A stretch of DNA of 64,000 nt from Hydrocarboniphaga daqingensis (GTDB lineage: Bacteria; Pseudomonadota; Gammaproteobacteria; Nevskiales; Nevskiaceae). Of this stretch, positions 44,862 through 52,384 are shown in pieces (position 1 is the first letter of the stretch; every line of letters starts with the position of its first letter). Position numbers and translations under genes: made by a program. The stretch spans positions 620,001-684,000 of the forward strand of contig NZ_FQWZ01000001.1 of assembly GCF_900129825.1 (NCBI RefSeq), written 5' to 3'. Under the pieces are notes generated by a model. That model saw nothing but the letters and a program-made list of their open reading frames with translations. It ran no database searches and had not been told where the DNA came from.

Positions 44862-47308
44862 GCCCTATAGCGAGTCATCCCATGTTGAAGCCGACGTTCA
44901 AATTCGCACTGTTGATCTCGTTGCTCCTGATCAGTGCCTGCTCCGACTCGGACCCGGCCGCCGAAACGGCGGCTGACCGCAGCATCCGCGAGGGCAATGC
45001 ACGCTTTACGGTGATCAGCCCGACGCTCATCCGCATGGAATATGCGGCGGACGCCAGGTTCGAAGACGGTCCGACACAGACCGTCGCCGAGCGCCCCAAG
45101 CCCGATACGAACTATGAAACCCGCGTCGAAAACGGCGTGCGCGTCGTCAGGACCGCCGCATTGACGCTTCACTATCGGATCGGATCCGGTGCCTTTGCTC
45201 CCGACAACCTCTGGGTCGATGTAAGAAGCGGCAACTCGCGGGTTGAAGCGCGCCCCGATTGGTCGTTCGCGCCGCAAGCCGGCAACCTCGGCGGCTGGCG
45301 CCGGGGCCTGGATAACGAGAAAGACCCGCAGCCGCTGTATGAAGGCGTGCTGAGCCGCGCCGGCTGGTACCTGCTCAATGACAGCAACACGGTCCTGCTG
45401 ACGAATACGCCGCCGGGTTTTGCAGCACGCCCCGATCATGGCGGCCGCTACCAGGACGGCTACCTGTTCGGTTACGGGCTCGATTACGTGCAGGGCCTGA
45501 GCGATCTGCGCAGGCTCACCGGCGCGGCCCCGCTGCTGCCCAAGAAGGCCTTTGGTGTCTGGTTCTCCCGGTGGTGGAGCTACACCGATGCCGAATGGCG
45601 TGCCCAGATCCAGGCGTTCCAGACCCACGACGTTCCGCTCGACACCGTTTCACTCGACACCGATTGGAAACGGGTTCACAACCAGATCGGGTGTACCGTG
45701 CTGAACCTCGTCATCCGAGCGCCCATTGATGACGCCTGTTCGTGGAACGGCTGGGACTGGAACCGCGACATCTTTCCCGACCCGGATGACTTCGTCCGCT
45801 GGGTTCATCAGCAGGGAATCGATGTGGGTCTGAACGTGCATCCCTCGATCGCCGGATCAGACCCGGCGTACCCGGCGACGGTGGCCAAGACCGGCCCCCT
45901 GATGAACGACGACGCACCGCTGCCCTGCACGGTGTTGCAGGCCGACCCGTCCACCCCGTGTTACGTCTTTGACTGGACCCAGGCCGAGCAGCTCGAAGGG
46001 TATTTCGACCTGCACAAGCCGATCGAGGCCACAGGCATCGATTTCTGGTGGCTGGACTGGTGCTGCGAAGGCTCGCGTGCCCAAGCACCGGGGCTGTCGG
46101 CCGACACCTGGATCAATGCCGCCTACGCCAAGCAGCACGAGAAGATGGGATCGCGCTGGCCGGCGTTCTCGCGTATCGGCAGCTCGTTCCAGAATGGCAA
46201 GGCAGGCCGGGACAACAACGGCCTCGGCGCTTTCGCGGAACATCGATACAGCCTCCATTTCACCGGTGACACCTGCTCGACATGGCCGCTGATGGCGTTC
46301 CAGGCCGAAATGACGGCGGCCGAGGGCAACATCGGCCTGCCGTATGTGTCGCATGACATCGGCAGCTTCTTGGGCAAACCGCTGCCGGGGGCCGAATGCA
46401 ACAACATGGTCAACACCGGGCAGCATCTGCCGGATGACATGTATGTGCGCTGGGTCCAGTTCGGAACGTTCCAGCCGATCCTGCGGCTGCACTCGCACCA
46501 TGGCGACCGCCTTCCCTGGGAGTATTCCGGCAAGGCCGAGACCGTCGCGGCCGAGTTCCTTCGGCTGCGCGGCCAGCTGGTGCCGACGCTCTACACGCTC
46601 AGCCGCGTCGCGCACGACACCGGCTTGCCAATGGCACGCCCGCTCTACCTTCAGTGGCCGGATCGGGAGGAGGCTTACCGCCATCGCAGCCACTTCACGC
46701 TGGGCAATGACATGCTGGTCGCGACGGTCGCAGCACCGGGCGACCCGGCCGTCATCAATCTGTGGATTCCGCCTGGAAAATGGGTCGATTTCTTCACCGG
46801 TGAGGTTTTCAGCGGGCCAATGGAAATCACCCGCAGCGTGCCGCTGGAGCGCTACGCGGTGTTCATGCGCCAGGGTGCGATTCTGCCGATGCAGCCGCAT
46901 CGCCTCACCAGCGCCTACGGCCCTCAGGACGCCCTCATCGTCAATGTGTGGCCGGGTGCGGATGGCAGCTTCCGCCTCTACGAAGACGAAGGGCGGGGCT
47001 TTGGCTACAAGGACGGTGCCTATCGCTGGACGCCGATATCCACGAGCAGCACGGCCAACGGGGCTTGTCACACGCTGAAGATCGACGCTGCGCAGGGGCC
47101 CAACTTCCCCGGCGCATTGGCCTCGCGCCGCTGGCAACTGCGCTTTGTTGGCATCAGCGAGCCGCGAGAAGTGAAGCTCGATGGCAGAACGCTGACGGGC
47201 TGGTCCTACGATGGCAGCAGCCGGACGGCGACCGTGGACACCGGCAGCCTCGGGACCCGAGATGCGGCAGTGATCACGCTGAGCACTGGAAGCTGCAATG
47301 CGCCGTAA
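44858..47308 (+). CDS. Glycoside hydrolase family 31 alpha-glucosidase-type lipoprotein
   Basis: 816 residues. A lipoprotein signal (FALLISLLLISAC) is followed by an N-terminal beta-sandwich, then the GH31 barrel. FGVWFSRWWSYTDAEW and VSLDTDWKR are subsite blocks; DFWWLDW carries the likely nucleophile Asp (in place of the usual WIDMNE); HFTGDTCSTW carries the likely acid/base Asp. VRWVQFGTFQPILRLHSHHG and the C-terminal sandwich (WIPPGKWVDFFTGE) complete the fold. It removes alpha-linked sugars outside the cytoplasm. ATG 44858 overlaps the preceding stop; ATG 44882 is an alternative. Confidence 0.9.
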   Translation: MSPIASHPMLKPTFKFALLISLLLISACSDSDPAAETAADRSIREGNARFTVISPTLIRMEYAADARFEDGPTQTVAERPKPDTNYETRVENGVRVVRTAALTLHYRIGSGAFAPDNLWVDVRSGNSRVEARPDWSFAPQAGNLGGWRRGLDNEKDPQPLYEGVLSRAGWYLLNDSNTVLLTNTPPGFAARPDHGGRYQDGYLFGYGLDYVQGLSDLRRLTGAAPLLPKKAFGVWFSRWWSYTDAEWRAQIQAFQTHDVPLDTVSLDTDWKRVHNQIGCTVLNLVIRAPIDDACSWNGWDWNRDIFPDPDDFVRWVHQQGIDVGLNVHPSIAGSDPAYPATVAKTGPLMNDDAPLPCTVLQADPSTPCYVFDWTQAEQLEGYFDLHKPIEATGIDFWWLDWCCEGSRAQAPGLSADTWINAAYAKQHEKMGSRWPAFSRIGSSFQNGKAGRDNNGLGAFAEHRYSLHFTGDTCSTWPLMAFQAEMTAAEGNIGLPYVSHDIGSFLGKPLPGAECNNMVNTGQHLPDDMYVRWVQFGTFQPILRLHSHHGDRLPWEYSGKAETVAAEFLRLRGQLVPTLYTLSRVAHDTGLPMARPLYLQWPDREEAYRHRSHFTLGNDMLVATVAAPGDPAVINLWIPPGKWVDFFTGEVFSGPMEITRSVPLERYAVFMRQGAILPMQPHRLTSAYGPQDALIVNVWPGADGSFRLYEDEGRGFGYKDGAYRWTPISTSSTANGACHTLKIDAAQGPNFPGALASRRWQLRFVGISEPREVKLDGRTLTGWSYDGSSRTATVDTGSLGTRDAAVITLSTGSCNAP

Positions 47309-47366
47309 ACGGTCAGCGTCTCCCCTGCCCGCTGCAGCCGCGAATCCGATCGACTGACCGCAGCCG

Positions 47367-48290
47367 ATGCAGATCAGAGAAGGCTTTGTTGAGGTGGAGG
47401 GCCATCGTCTGGCCTATCTGGCGGTGAACGAACACCTGTGCCGTGCCGATGAGCCCGCCGTGGTGTTCATTCACGGGGTGCTGGCCTCCGTGAACTTCTG
47501 GCGCGATGGTGTTCCTCCAAACCTCAAGGAAAGCAGGGCCTGGTATGCGCTGAGTTTGCCCGCGCATCATCCATCCACAGTGCCGGCGACTTTCAACGCC
47601 GCGCAGGTTGATGCACCGTGGTTCTTCCGCGTGATGAGCGGCGCGTTGCAGGCCCTGCTCGCGGACCGGAAAGCGATCGTCGTGGGTCATTCCACCGGCG
47701 GGTTCTGCGCACTGAATCTGGCCATCCACCGCGCGCCGAACGTGATCGGCATTGTCAGCGTGGCCGGATTCCACACCGGGACCTGGGGCGGCGTCGAAGG
47801 CCTGCTGCTGTCGCTGGCCGGGCTCGGCCGTTGGGCCAAAGGTCCGTTCGCAGCCAACATCCTGCTCGCTCGCCACAGCCGGTTCGTGCAGCGCCAGTTT
47901 GCGAGTTTCCTGGCGCATGACCGCAAAGCGTATCGCGCCCATCCGTTGAGCCATCGCCTGCTGGACAACATCGCAGCGAACACTCGCGGACATGATTCCG
48001 CCGCATTGTTCGAGTTGTTCAACGGCATTTCGCGCCTCGACATCGAGCGCGAACTGGGCCGGATCGCCGTCCCCTGCCATGTCGTTACCGGCCGCTGCGA
48101 CCCGGTGGTGCCCGCAAGCCAGTCGCAGCGCATTGCCACCGCCGTGTCCGGGGCCACGCTCGTCGTCTTTGATGACGTCGGGCACATGCCGTTCATTGAA
48201 AACGCGGACGCCTGCGCACAGGCACTGGAGGCTGCGCTGGCCGATATATCCCGCCGCCATCGCGAGCACCGTGCCCCAATCACCGATTAG
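47367..48290 (+). CDS. Alpha/beta hydrolase
   Basis: 307 residues, no signal peptide. VVFIHGVLASVNFWRDG gives the oxyanion region, VVGHSTGGFCALNLAIH the nucleophile Ser, CDPVVPASQSQ the Asp and VGHMPFIENADACAQALEAAL the His. It resembles soluble esterases/epoxide-hydrolase-like enzymes. Cytoplasmic. It follows the GH31 gene by 58 nt and precedes the next gene by 9 nt, so it belongs to the TetR-controlled operon. Substrate unknown. Confidence 0.86.
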   Translation: MQIREGFVEVEGHRLAYLAVNEHLCRADEPAVVFIHGVLASVNFWRDGVPPNLKESRAWYALSLPAHHPSTVPATFNAAQVDAPWFFRVMSGALQALLADRKAIVVGHSTGGFCALNLAIHRAPNVIGIVSVAGFHTGTWGGVEGLLLSLAGLGRWAKGPFAANILLARHSRFVQRQFASFLAHDRKAYRAHPLSHRLLDNIAANTRGHDSAALFELFNGISRLDIERELGRIAVPCHVVTGRCDPVVPASQSQRIATAVSGATLVVFDDVGHMPFIENADACAQALEAALADISRRHREHRAPITD

Positions 48291-48299
48291 GAAGTCGAA

Positions 48300-48764
48300 A
48301 TGAACTACGCCAAATACCAGCAAGACCTGCAGCGCATTCACGAGTCCGAGGTTTACGGGCAGGCGGTGTTTGCCACGGCCGCGCGACTGACCCGCAACAC
48401 CGAGCGCAAAGCGAAATGGCGGATGCTCAAGGCGCTGGAGGACGAGACCCTGGCGCGCTACCTGGCGTACATGAATCGGTCCGGTCAGCAGGTGGTGGAA
48501 CCGAGGGCCTGGGCACTGAAGGGGTACGCCGAGGGCCTGGCGCTCGGACTCATGCCCTGGGAGCTGGCGATGCGCCTGGTCCGCGATGGGACACGGCCGT
48601 TCCAGCAGACATTCCTGCGATTGAAGAACAACAGCAACAAGCCGGACCTGGAATTCTTTTCCTACGTCTATGCGCATGAAAAGGCCATCGAGGCTTTCGC
48701 CGTGAAAGAGCTCGCCAATGAGCAGGGCAGCCTGAAAGCGGTCGAGCGCTTGTTGGCAGGCTAA
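48300..48764 (+). CDS. Uncharacterised small helical protein, possibly ferritin-like
   Basis: 154 residues, nearly all helix, no signal. IHESEVYGQAVF, ALEDETLARYLAYM and YAHEKAIEAFAVKEL place Glu and His residues in a pattern like a ferritin-like di-iron bundle, but not a full match to any family I know. AGGAAG precedes ATG. Last gene of the operon starting at 43440. A metal role is inference. Confidence 0.7.
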   Translation: MNYAKYQQDLQRIHESEVYGQAVFATAARLTRNTERKAKWRMLKALEDETLARYLAYMNRSGQQVVEPRAWALKGYAEGLALGLMPWELAMRLVRDGTRPFQQTFLRLKNNSNKPDLEFFSYVYAHEKAIEAFAVKELANEQGSLKAVERLLAG

Positions 48765-49032
48765 GGCCGATCGGCAGCGGACGACCGGATACGGAGATGG
48801 AGCCGCGGCGACGCCGCTCGGCTGCTGATTAGCCGCCACCCGCGGGCAGCTGCGGCACCCGGCGGGTCGGATCGACGCTGATCGTTCGCTAATTCAACGG
48901 ATATCGTTCTGTTCAATGTGATTTACAGAACAAGGGCGCCCTCGCATCCTTCGCCCGCCTTGTTCTCGACCCATCCCCCGCAATGGGCTTTTCCCTGACG
49001 TCGTCGACGCCACCGGTCCGAGTGCCGCTCTG

Positions 49033-49884
49033 ATGACTGACACGACCGTGTATGCAGCATGCAAAGTCGCGCTGCTGACCCAGCATGGCAAGGAAAAAGT
49101 CTTGGCACCGGTGCTGGAGCCGGGCCTGGGATGTCGCATTGAGCATGTGACCGGCTTCGATACGGATCAGCTGGGAACCTTCACTCGCGAAATACCGCGG
49201 CACGGAACCCAAATCGAGGCCGCACGGCGCAAAGCGCGCATCGGCATGGACCGGTCCGGCCTGCGGCTGGGGCTGGCCAGCGAAGGCGCCTTCGGCCCTG
49301 ATCCGATCTCCGGCATGCTGCCGTGGAATGTCGAGCATCTGCTGTGGATCGACGACGAGCGCGGCCTTGAAGTGATCGGCCGTGCCCAGGGGCCAGCCTG
49401 CTTTGCACATCGTCTGACGTCGTCCTGGGACAGCGCCTGCGAGTTTGCGCAGCAGGTTGGCTTTCCGGACCAGTACATCGTGATGCGAGCCGGCCATCAG
49501 GACGATCCACGAATCCGAAAAGACATCCTCGCCTGGGACGCATTTGCCGCGCAGTTCCAGGCGCTGAGCGCGATGTCCGACACCGGGCAGGTGTTCATCG
49601 AAACCGATGGCCGCGCCCACGCCAATCCAACGCGTCGGGCGATGATCGCGCGGGCCGCAGATGATCTGTTGCAACGGCTGTGCATGCCCTGCCCAGCTTG
49701 CGGGCTGCCGGGATTCGGACGCGTCGAGTCGCTGGCGGGCCTGCCGTGTTCTGACTGCGGCACCCCCACATCGCAACCCTATGCCGACCGCTACCGTTGC
49801 CCGACCTGCGCACATGACGCGGTTCATGAGCGCGTTGGCCAGACAACGGCCGACCCCGGACATTGCCCGTGCTGCAACCCGTGA
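49033..49884 (+). CDS. DUF6671-like protein with zinc-ribbon C-terminus
   Basis: 283 residues, no signal. TDTTVYAACKVALLTQHGKEKVLAPVLEPGLGCRIEH and RIGMDRSGLRLGLASEGAFGPDP fit a family I recall as DUF6671. The C-terminus has Cys pairs (CMPCPACGLPGFG, LPCSDCGTPTS, YRCPTCAHD, CPCCNP) that should bind zinc. Function unknown. The 268 bp before it, 48765-49032, hold no gene I can support. The Sua5 gene follows after 90 nt. Confidence 0.75.
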   Translation: MTDTTVYAACKVALLTQHGKEKVLAPVLEPGLGCRIEHVTGFDTDQLGTFTREIPRHGTQIEAARRKARIGMDRSGLRLGLASEGAFGPDPISGMLPWNVEHLLWIDDERGLEVIGRAQGPACFAHRLTSSWDSACEFAQQVGFPDQYIVMRAGHQDDPRIRKDILAWDAFAAQFQALSAMSDTGQVFIETDGRAHANPTRRAMIARAADDLLQRLCMPCPACGLPGFGRVESLAGLPCSDCGTPTSQPYADRYRCPTCAHDAVHERVGQTTADPGHCPCCNP

Positions 49885-49974
49885 GCGTCGTCGCCGGTCA
49901 ACAGGGTGGCGACGCGTTCCACGCCCGGGCGGCCATCCATCAAACCACTGGTTTACTGATCGCAAGGAGGCGCC

Positions 49975-50994
49975 GTGTCGGCGCACGATTCATCTGACAA
50001 GGCACTGGCGGAAGCGGTGCGCTGCTTGCAGGCCGGCGGGCTGGTCGCCTTCCCGACCGAAACGGTCTACGGGCTGGGCGCGCGCGCCCGCGATCCGCAA
50101 GCGGTGGCACGCATCTTTGCCGCCAAGGGGCGGCCCGCCGACCATCCGCTGATCGTCCACCTTGCCAGGGCGGCGCAGATCAGCGACTGGGCCGCCGACG
50201 TACCTCCAGTGGCGTGGACGCTGGCCGAAGCGTTCTGGCCGGGGCCGTTGACGATGATTTTGCGTCGCCGGCCGATGGTGCCGGACGCCGTCACCGGCGG
50301 GCTCGACACGGTGGCGCTGCGCGTACCGGCACATCCGGTGGCGCAGGCGCTGCTTGAGACATTCGGTGATGGCATCGCCGCGCCATCGGCCAATCGCTAT
50401 GGCCGCGTCAGCCCGACCTGCGCAGCCCATGTGCGTGAAGAACTGGGGGACGCGGTCGATTGCCTGCTCGACGGCGGACCCTGCTCGGTCGGTATCGAAT
50501 CGACGATCGTCGACCTTTCGCAGGGCGTGCTGCGTCTGCTGCGGCCGGGCGCGATCACGGCCGAACAGCTTGCAACGGCGCTGGGCGAACCGCTGCCCTC
50601 ATCACCGTCGACGCCAGCGCCCCGAGCGCCGGGCAGCGACGCCTCACACTACGCGCCGGCCGCACGCGTCGTGCTCGCCAGCGCGGATGCGGCGTTGAAC
50701 GCGGCCCTGCATTGGCAGGCGCAAGGCGCAACCGTCGGCCTGCTGGCCAGCCAGGCGCCACCCGGATTGCCGGACACGATCGTGTGGCTGCGCTTGCCCG
50801 AATCCGACCTCGGCCAGGCGCGTCAGCTCTACGCACAACTGCGAACGGCCGATCATCGGAAGCTGAGCGTCGTGGTTGCCGTGCCACCACCGGCCACCGG
50901 CGTCGGCGTGGCGCTGGGGGACCGACTGCGCCGCGCTGCCGGATTGGGGCTTGCGTGGCATGCAACGGATGGCGATCAAGGCGACGGGCACTGA
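49975..50994 (+). CDS. Threonylcarbamoyl-AMP synthase, Sua5 type
   Basis: 339 residues from GTG at 49975, with AAGGAGG 5-6 nt upstream. The YrdC domain (GGLVAFPTETVYGLGARARDP, AKGRPADHPLIVHL, FWPGPLTMIL, APSANRYGRVSPT) is followed by a C-terminal Sua5 domain (DASHYAPAARVVL). It makes threonylcarbamoyl-AMP from threonine, bicarbonate and ATP for the t6A37 modification of tRNA. The two-domain form is the long Sua5 type rather than short TsaC. Confidence 0.95.
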   Translation: MSAHDSSDKALAEAVRCLQAGGLVAFPTETVYGLGARARDPQAVARIFAAKGRPADHPLIVHLARAAQISDWAADVPPVAWTLAEAFWPGPLTMILRRRPMVPDAVTGGLDTVALRVPAHPVAQALLETFGDGIAAPSANRYGRVSPTCAAHVREELGDAVDCLLDGGPCSVGIESTIVDLSQGVLRLLRPGAITAEQLATALGEPLPSSPSTPAPRAPGSDASHYAPAARVVLASADAALNAALHWQAQGATVGLLASQAPPGLPDTIVWLRLPESDLGQARQLYAQLRTADHRKLSVVVAVPPPATGVGVALGDRLRRAAGLGLAWHATDGDQGDGH

Positions 50995-51058
50995 CCTCGC
51001 GCCGGCGGCGTGGCCGGCGCCATTACAAGCCGTCGTCGCCGAGCGTGCACCACCCCGC

Positions 51059-52069
51059 TCAATCGCCCCAGCGCAGCGTGAAGCTCAGCAATCCGGTCGT
51101 GCTGTTCAGATCCATGACCTGCAGGTCCAGGCCGCCCCAGATGCCAGCGCTCCAGCGGGTTTCCCACGACAGGCCGGCGAGCCAGCTATGGGTTTCGTAG
51201 TCGACCGCCAACGGACGGCCGTTGAGGCGCACGTCGGTTTCGTTGCCCAGCGCGAACAGCCCGCCAGCCCGCATCACGAGCGCGCTGTCCGCTGTGGTCC
51301 AGCGATAGGCCAGCGTCGGCGCGATGCCGAAGCCGGTTGCCGGTGCATGGTCTGCGACGGACTGCGCCAGTGTCGTCGGCGTCAGCGCCGCTGAACGCAA
51401 GTGAACATCCAGATCGTCCAGATACATCAGCGCCACTTCGGCCTGCCACGGCGCACTCAAGCCGTAGCCGACACGAAGGAACGCACCCGGTGCCGCGCGA
51501 TCGAGCCGATCCACCTCGCCGCCATAGCCTTCCCGCGCCAGATCACGGCGCAGGTCTTCGCGGCCTTGCCGGCTGATCACCGAGCCCACGCCCACCGTCA
51601 CCTGCACGCCCGAGCTGACGCCGGTGGTCAGCAACGTGGTCGGCGGTGGCGAGGCGCCCGACCGCGGTGCACGCGGCGGCTGCCCCACCAGCGGCTCGGC
51701 CGGATACGGCGATCGATACACCTCCACCGGCAGGGTCGCCGGTGGCGACGGCGGAGCAGCGGGCGCAGCCGGCCGATAGTCCTGCAAATACTTGTGCTTC
51801 AAATAACCCTCGGTGCCGGCCGCCGTGCGCAGGCGCACGAACTCGCCCTGCTCCGCACCCACGCTCACCGCATCGCCAGGGTTGAGCACGGCCACGATCG
51901 GGCTGTCTAGATCGGGCAGCGCGCGCACGTTGATCATCAGCTTGGCGCGTGGCGGCGGTGCCGACGCTGATGGCGGCGTCGCGGGCGCCGTCGCCTGCGC
52001 CAGCGCCGCCCACAGCGCCGTTGCCAGCGTCGTGGCGCAACCCATCTGCCGATATCGCGAAGGCGTCAT
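51059..52069 (-). CDS. SH3b-domain outer-membrane barrel protein
   Basis: 336 residues. A Sec signal (CATTLATALWAALAQATA) precedes a bacterial SH3 domain (KLMINVRALPDLDSPIVAVLNPGDAVSVGAEQGEFVRLRT...GYLKHKYLQDY) and a Pro-rich linker. The last about 190 residues look like an outer-membrane beta-barrel, ending SFTLRWGD (not a terminal Phe). ATG at 52069 has GGAG 8 nt upstream; a longer reading to 52243 would run through two hairpins and is rejected. It lies downstream of the large adhesin on the same strand and may belong to its surface system. Confidence 0.75.
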   Translation of the reverse strand: MTPSRYRQMGCATTLATALWAALAQATAPATPPSASAPPPRAKLMINVRALPDLDSPIVAVLNPGDAVSVGAEQGEFVRLRTAAGTEGYLKHKYLQDYRPAAPAAPPSPPATLPVEVYRSPYPAEPLVGQPPRAPRSGASPPPTTLLTTGVSSGVQVTVGVGSVISRQGREDLRRDLAREGYGGEVDRLDRAAPGAFLRVGYGLSAPWQAEVALMYLDDLDVHLRSAALTPTTLAQSVADHAPATGFGIAPTLAYRWTTADSALVMRAGGLFALGNETDVRLNGRPLAVDYETHSWLAGLSWETRWSAGIWGGLDLQVMDLNSTTGLLSFTLRWGD

Positions 52070-52081
52070 TACCGTGGCTCC

Positions 52082-52119
52082 AATAAAAAGCTCCCCGCCA
52101 TCTTTCGGATGACGGAGAG
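52082..52119 (-). terminator. Hairpin and U-run in the leader of the SH3b gene
   Basis: On the minus strand CTCTCCGTCATC pairs with GATGGCGGGGAG (12 bp, three G-T pairs) around CGAAA, followed by CTTTTTATT. It stops just before the GGAG of the SH3b gene, so it can act as an attenuator. Confidence 0.75.
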
Positions 52120-52150
52120 AAAAACCCCAGCGCTGATGGACGCCTTGGGG
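52120..52150 (-). terminator. Second terminator-like hairpin in the SH3b leader
   Basis: On the minus strand CCCCAAGGCG...CGCTGGGG is followed by TTTTTC. The stem is imperfect (CCCCA/TGGGG plus GCG pairs). It lies directly upstream of the hairpin at 52082-52119. The rest of the gap to 52320 shows only short dyads; no known riboswitch was recognised. Confidence 0.5.
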
Positions 52151-52320
52151 ATGATGATCAACAGCCGCACCGGAGGGCGCGCGCCGTCGCTTGTCAGCTG
52201 GTTCGCTCGAACGGCCAGCTCGCTGGATGCGACGACGCTTCATCCGTCGCCGCGGTACGGCTGCTGTGGCTGTGGCCGCTGACGCCGTTCCAGGCCGTCA
52301 TGCGGCATTCCGGTTGCCTC

Positions 52321-52365
52321 AAAAAACCCCGCCCGCGCCATCGGTACCGGATGACGGGAGCGGGG
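52321..52365 (-). terminator. Intrinsic terminator of the large adhesin gene
   Basis: On the minus strand CCCCGCTCCCG pairs (one bulge) with CGGGCGGGG around an inner dyad CGGTACCG, followed by six T. It begins 20 nt after the adhesin stop. Confidence 0.85.
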
Positions 52366-52384
52366 TCGGCTGCATCGTGCTGCT

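Noticed and set aside
52070..52243. N-terminal extension of the SH3b protein (extra 58 residues)
   Set aside because: The extension is translated from terminator hairpins, has no signal peptide, and a ribosome site with signal peptide occurs at 52069.
52303..52318. CGGCATT-CCGG-TTGCC, close to the sigma-54-type site at 15712
   Set aside because: It lacks the T before GG, points away from both neighbouring genes, and overlaps the terminator region of the adhesin gene.
52150..52320. A c-di-GMP (GEMM) riboswitch before the SH3b gene
   Set aside because: The conserved GEMM segments are not recognisable in the leader, although hairpins are present.
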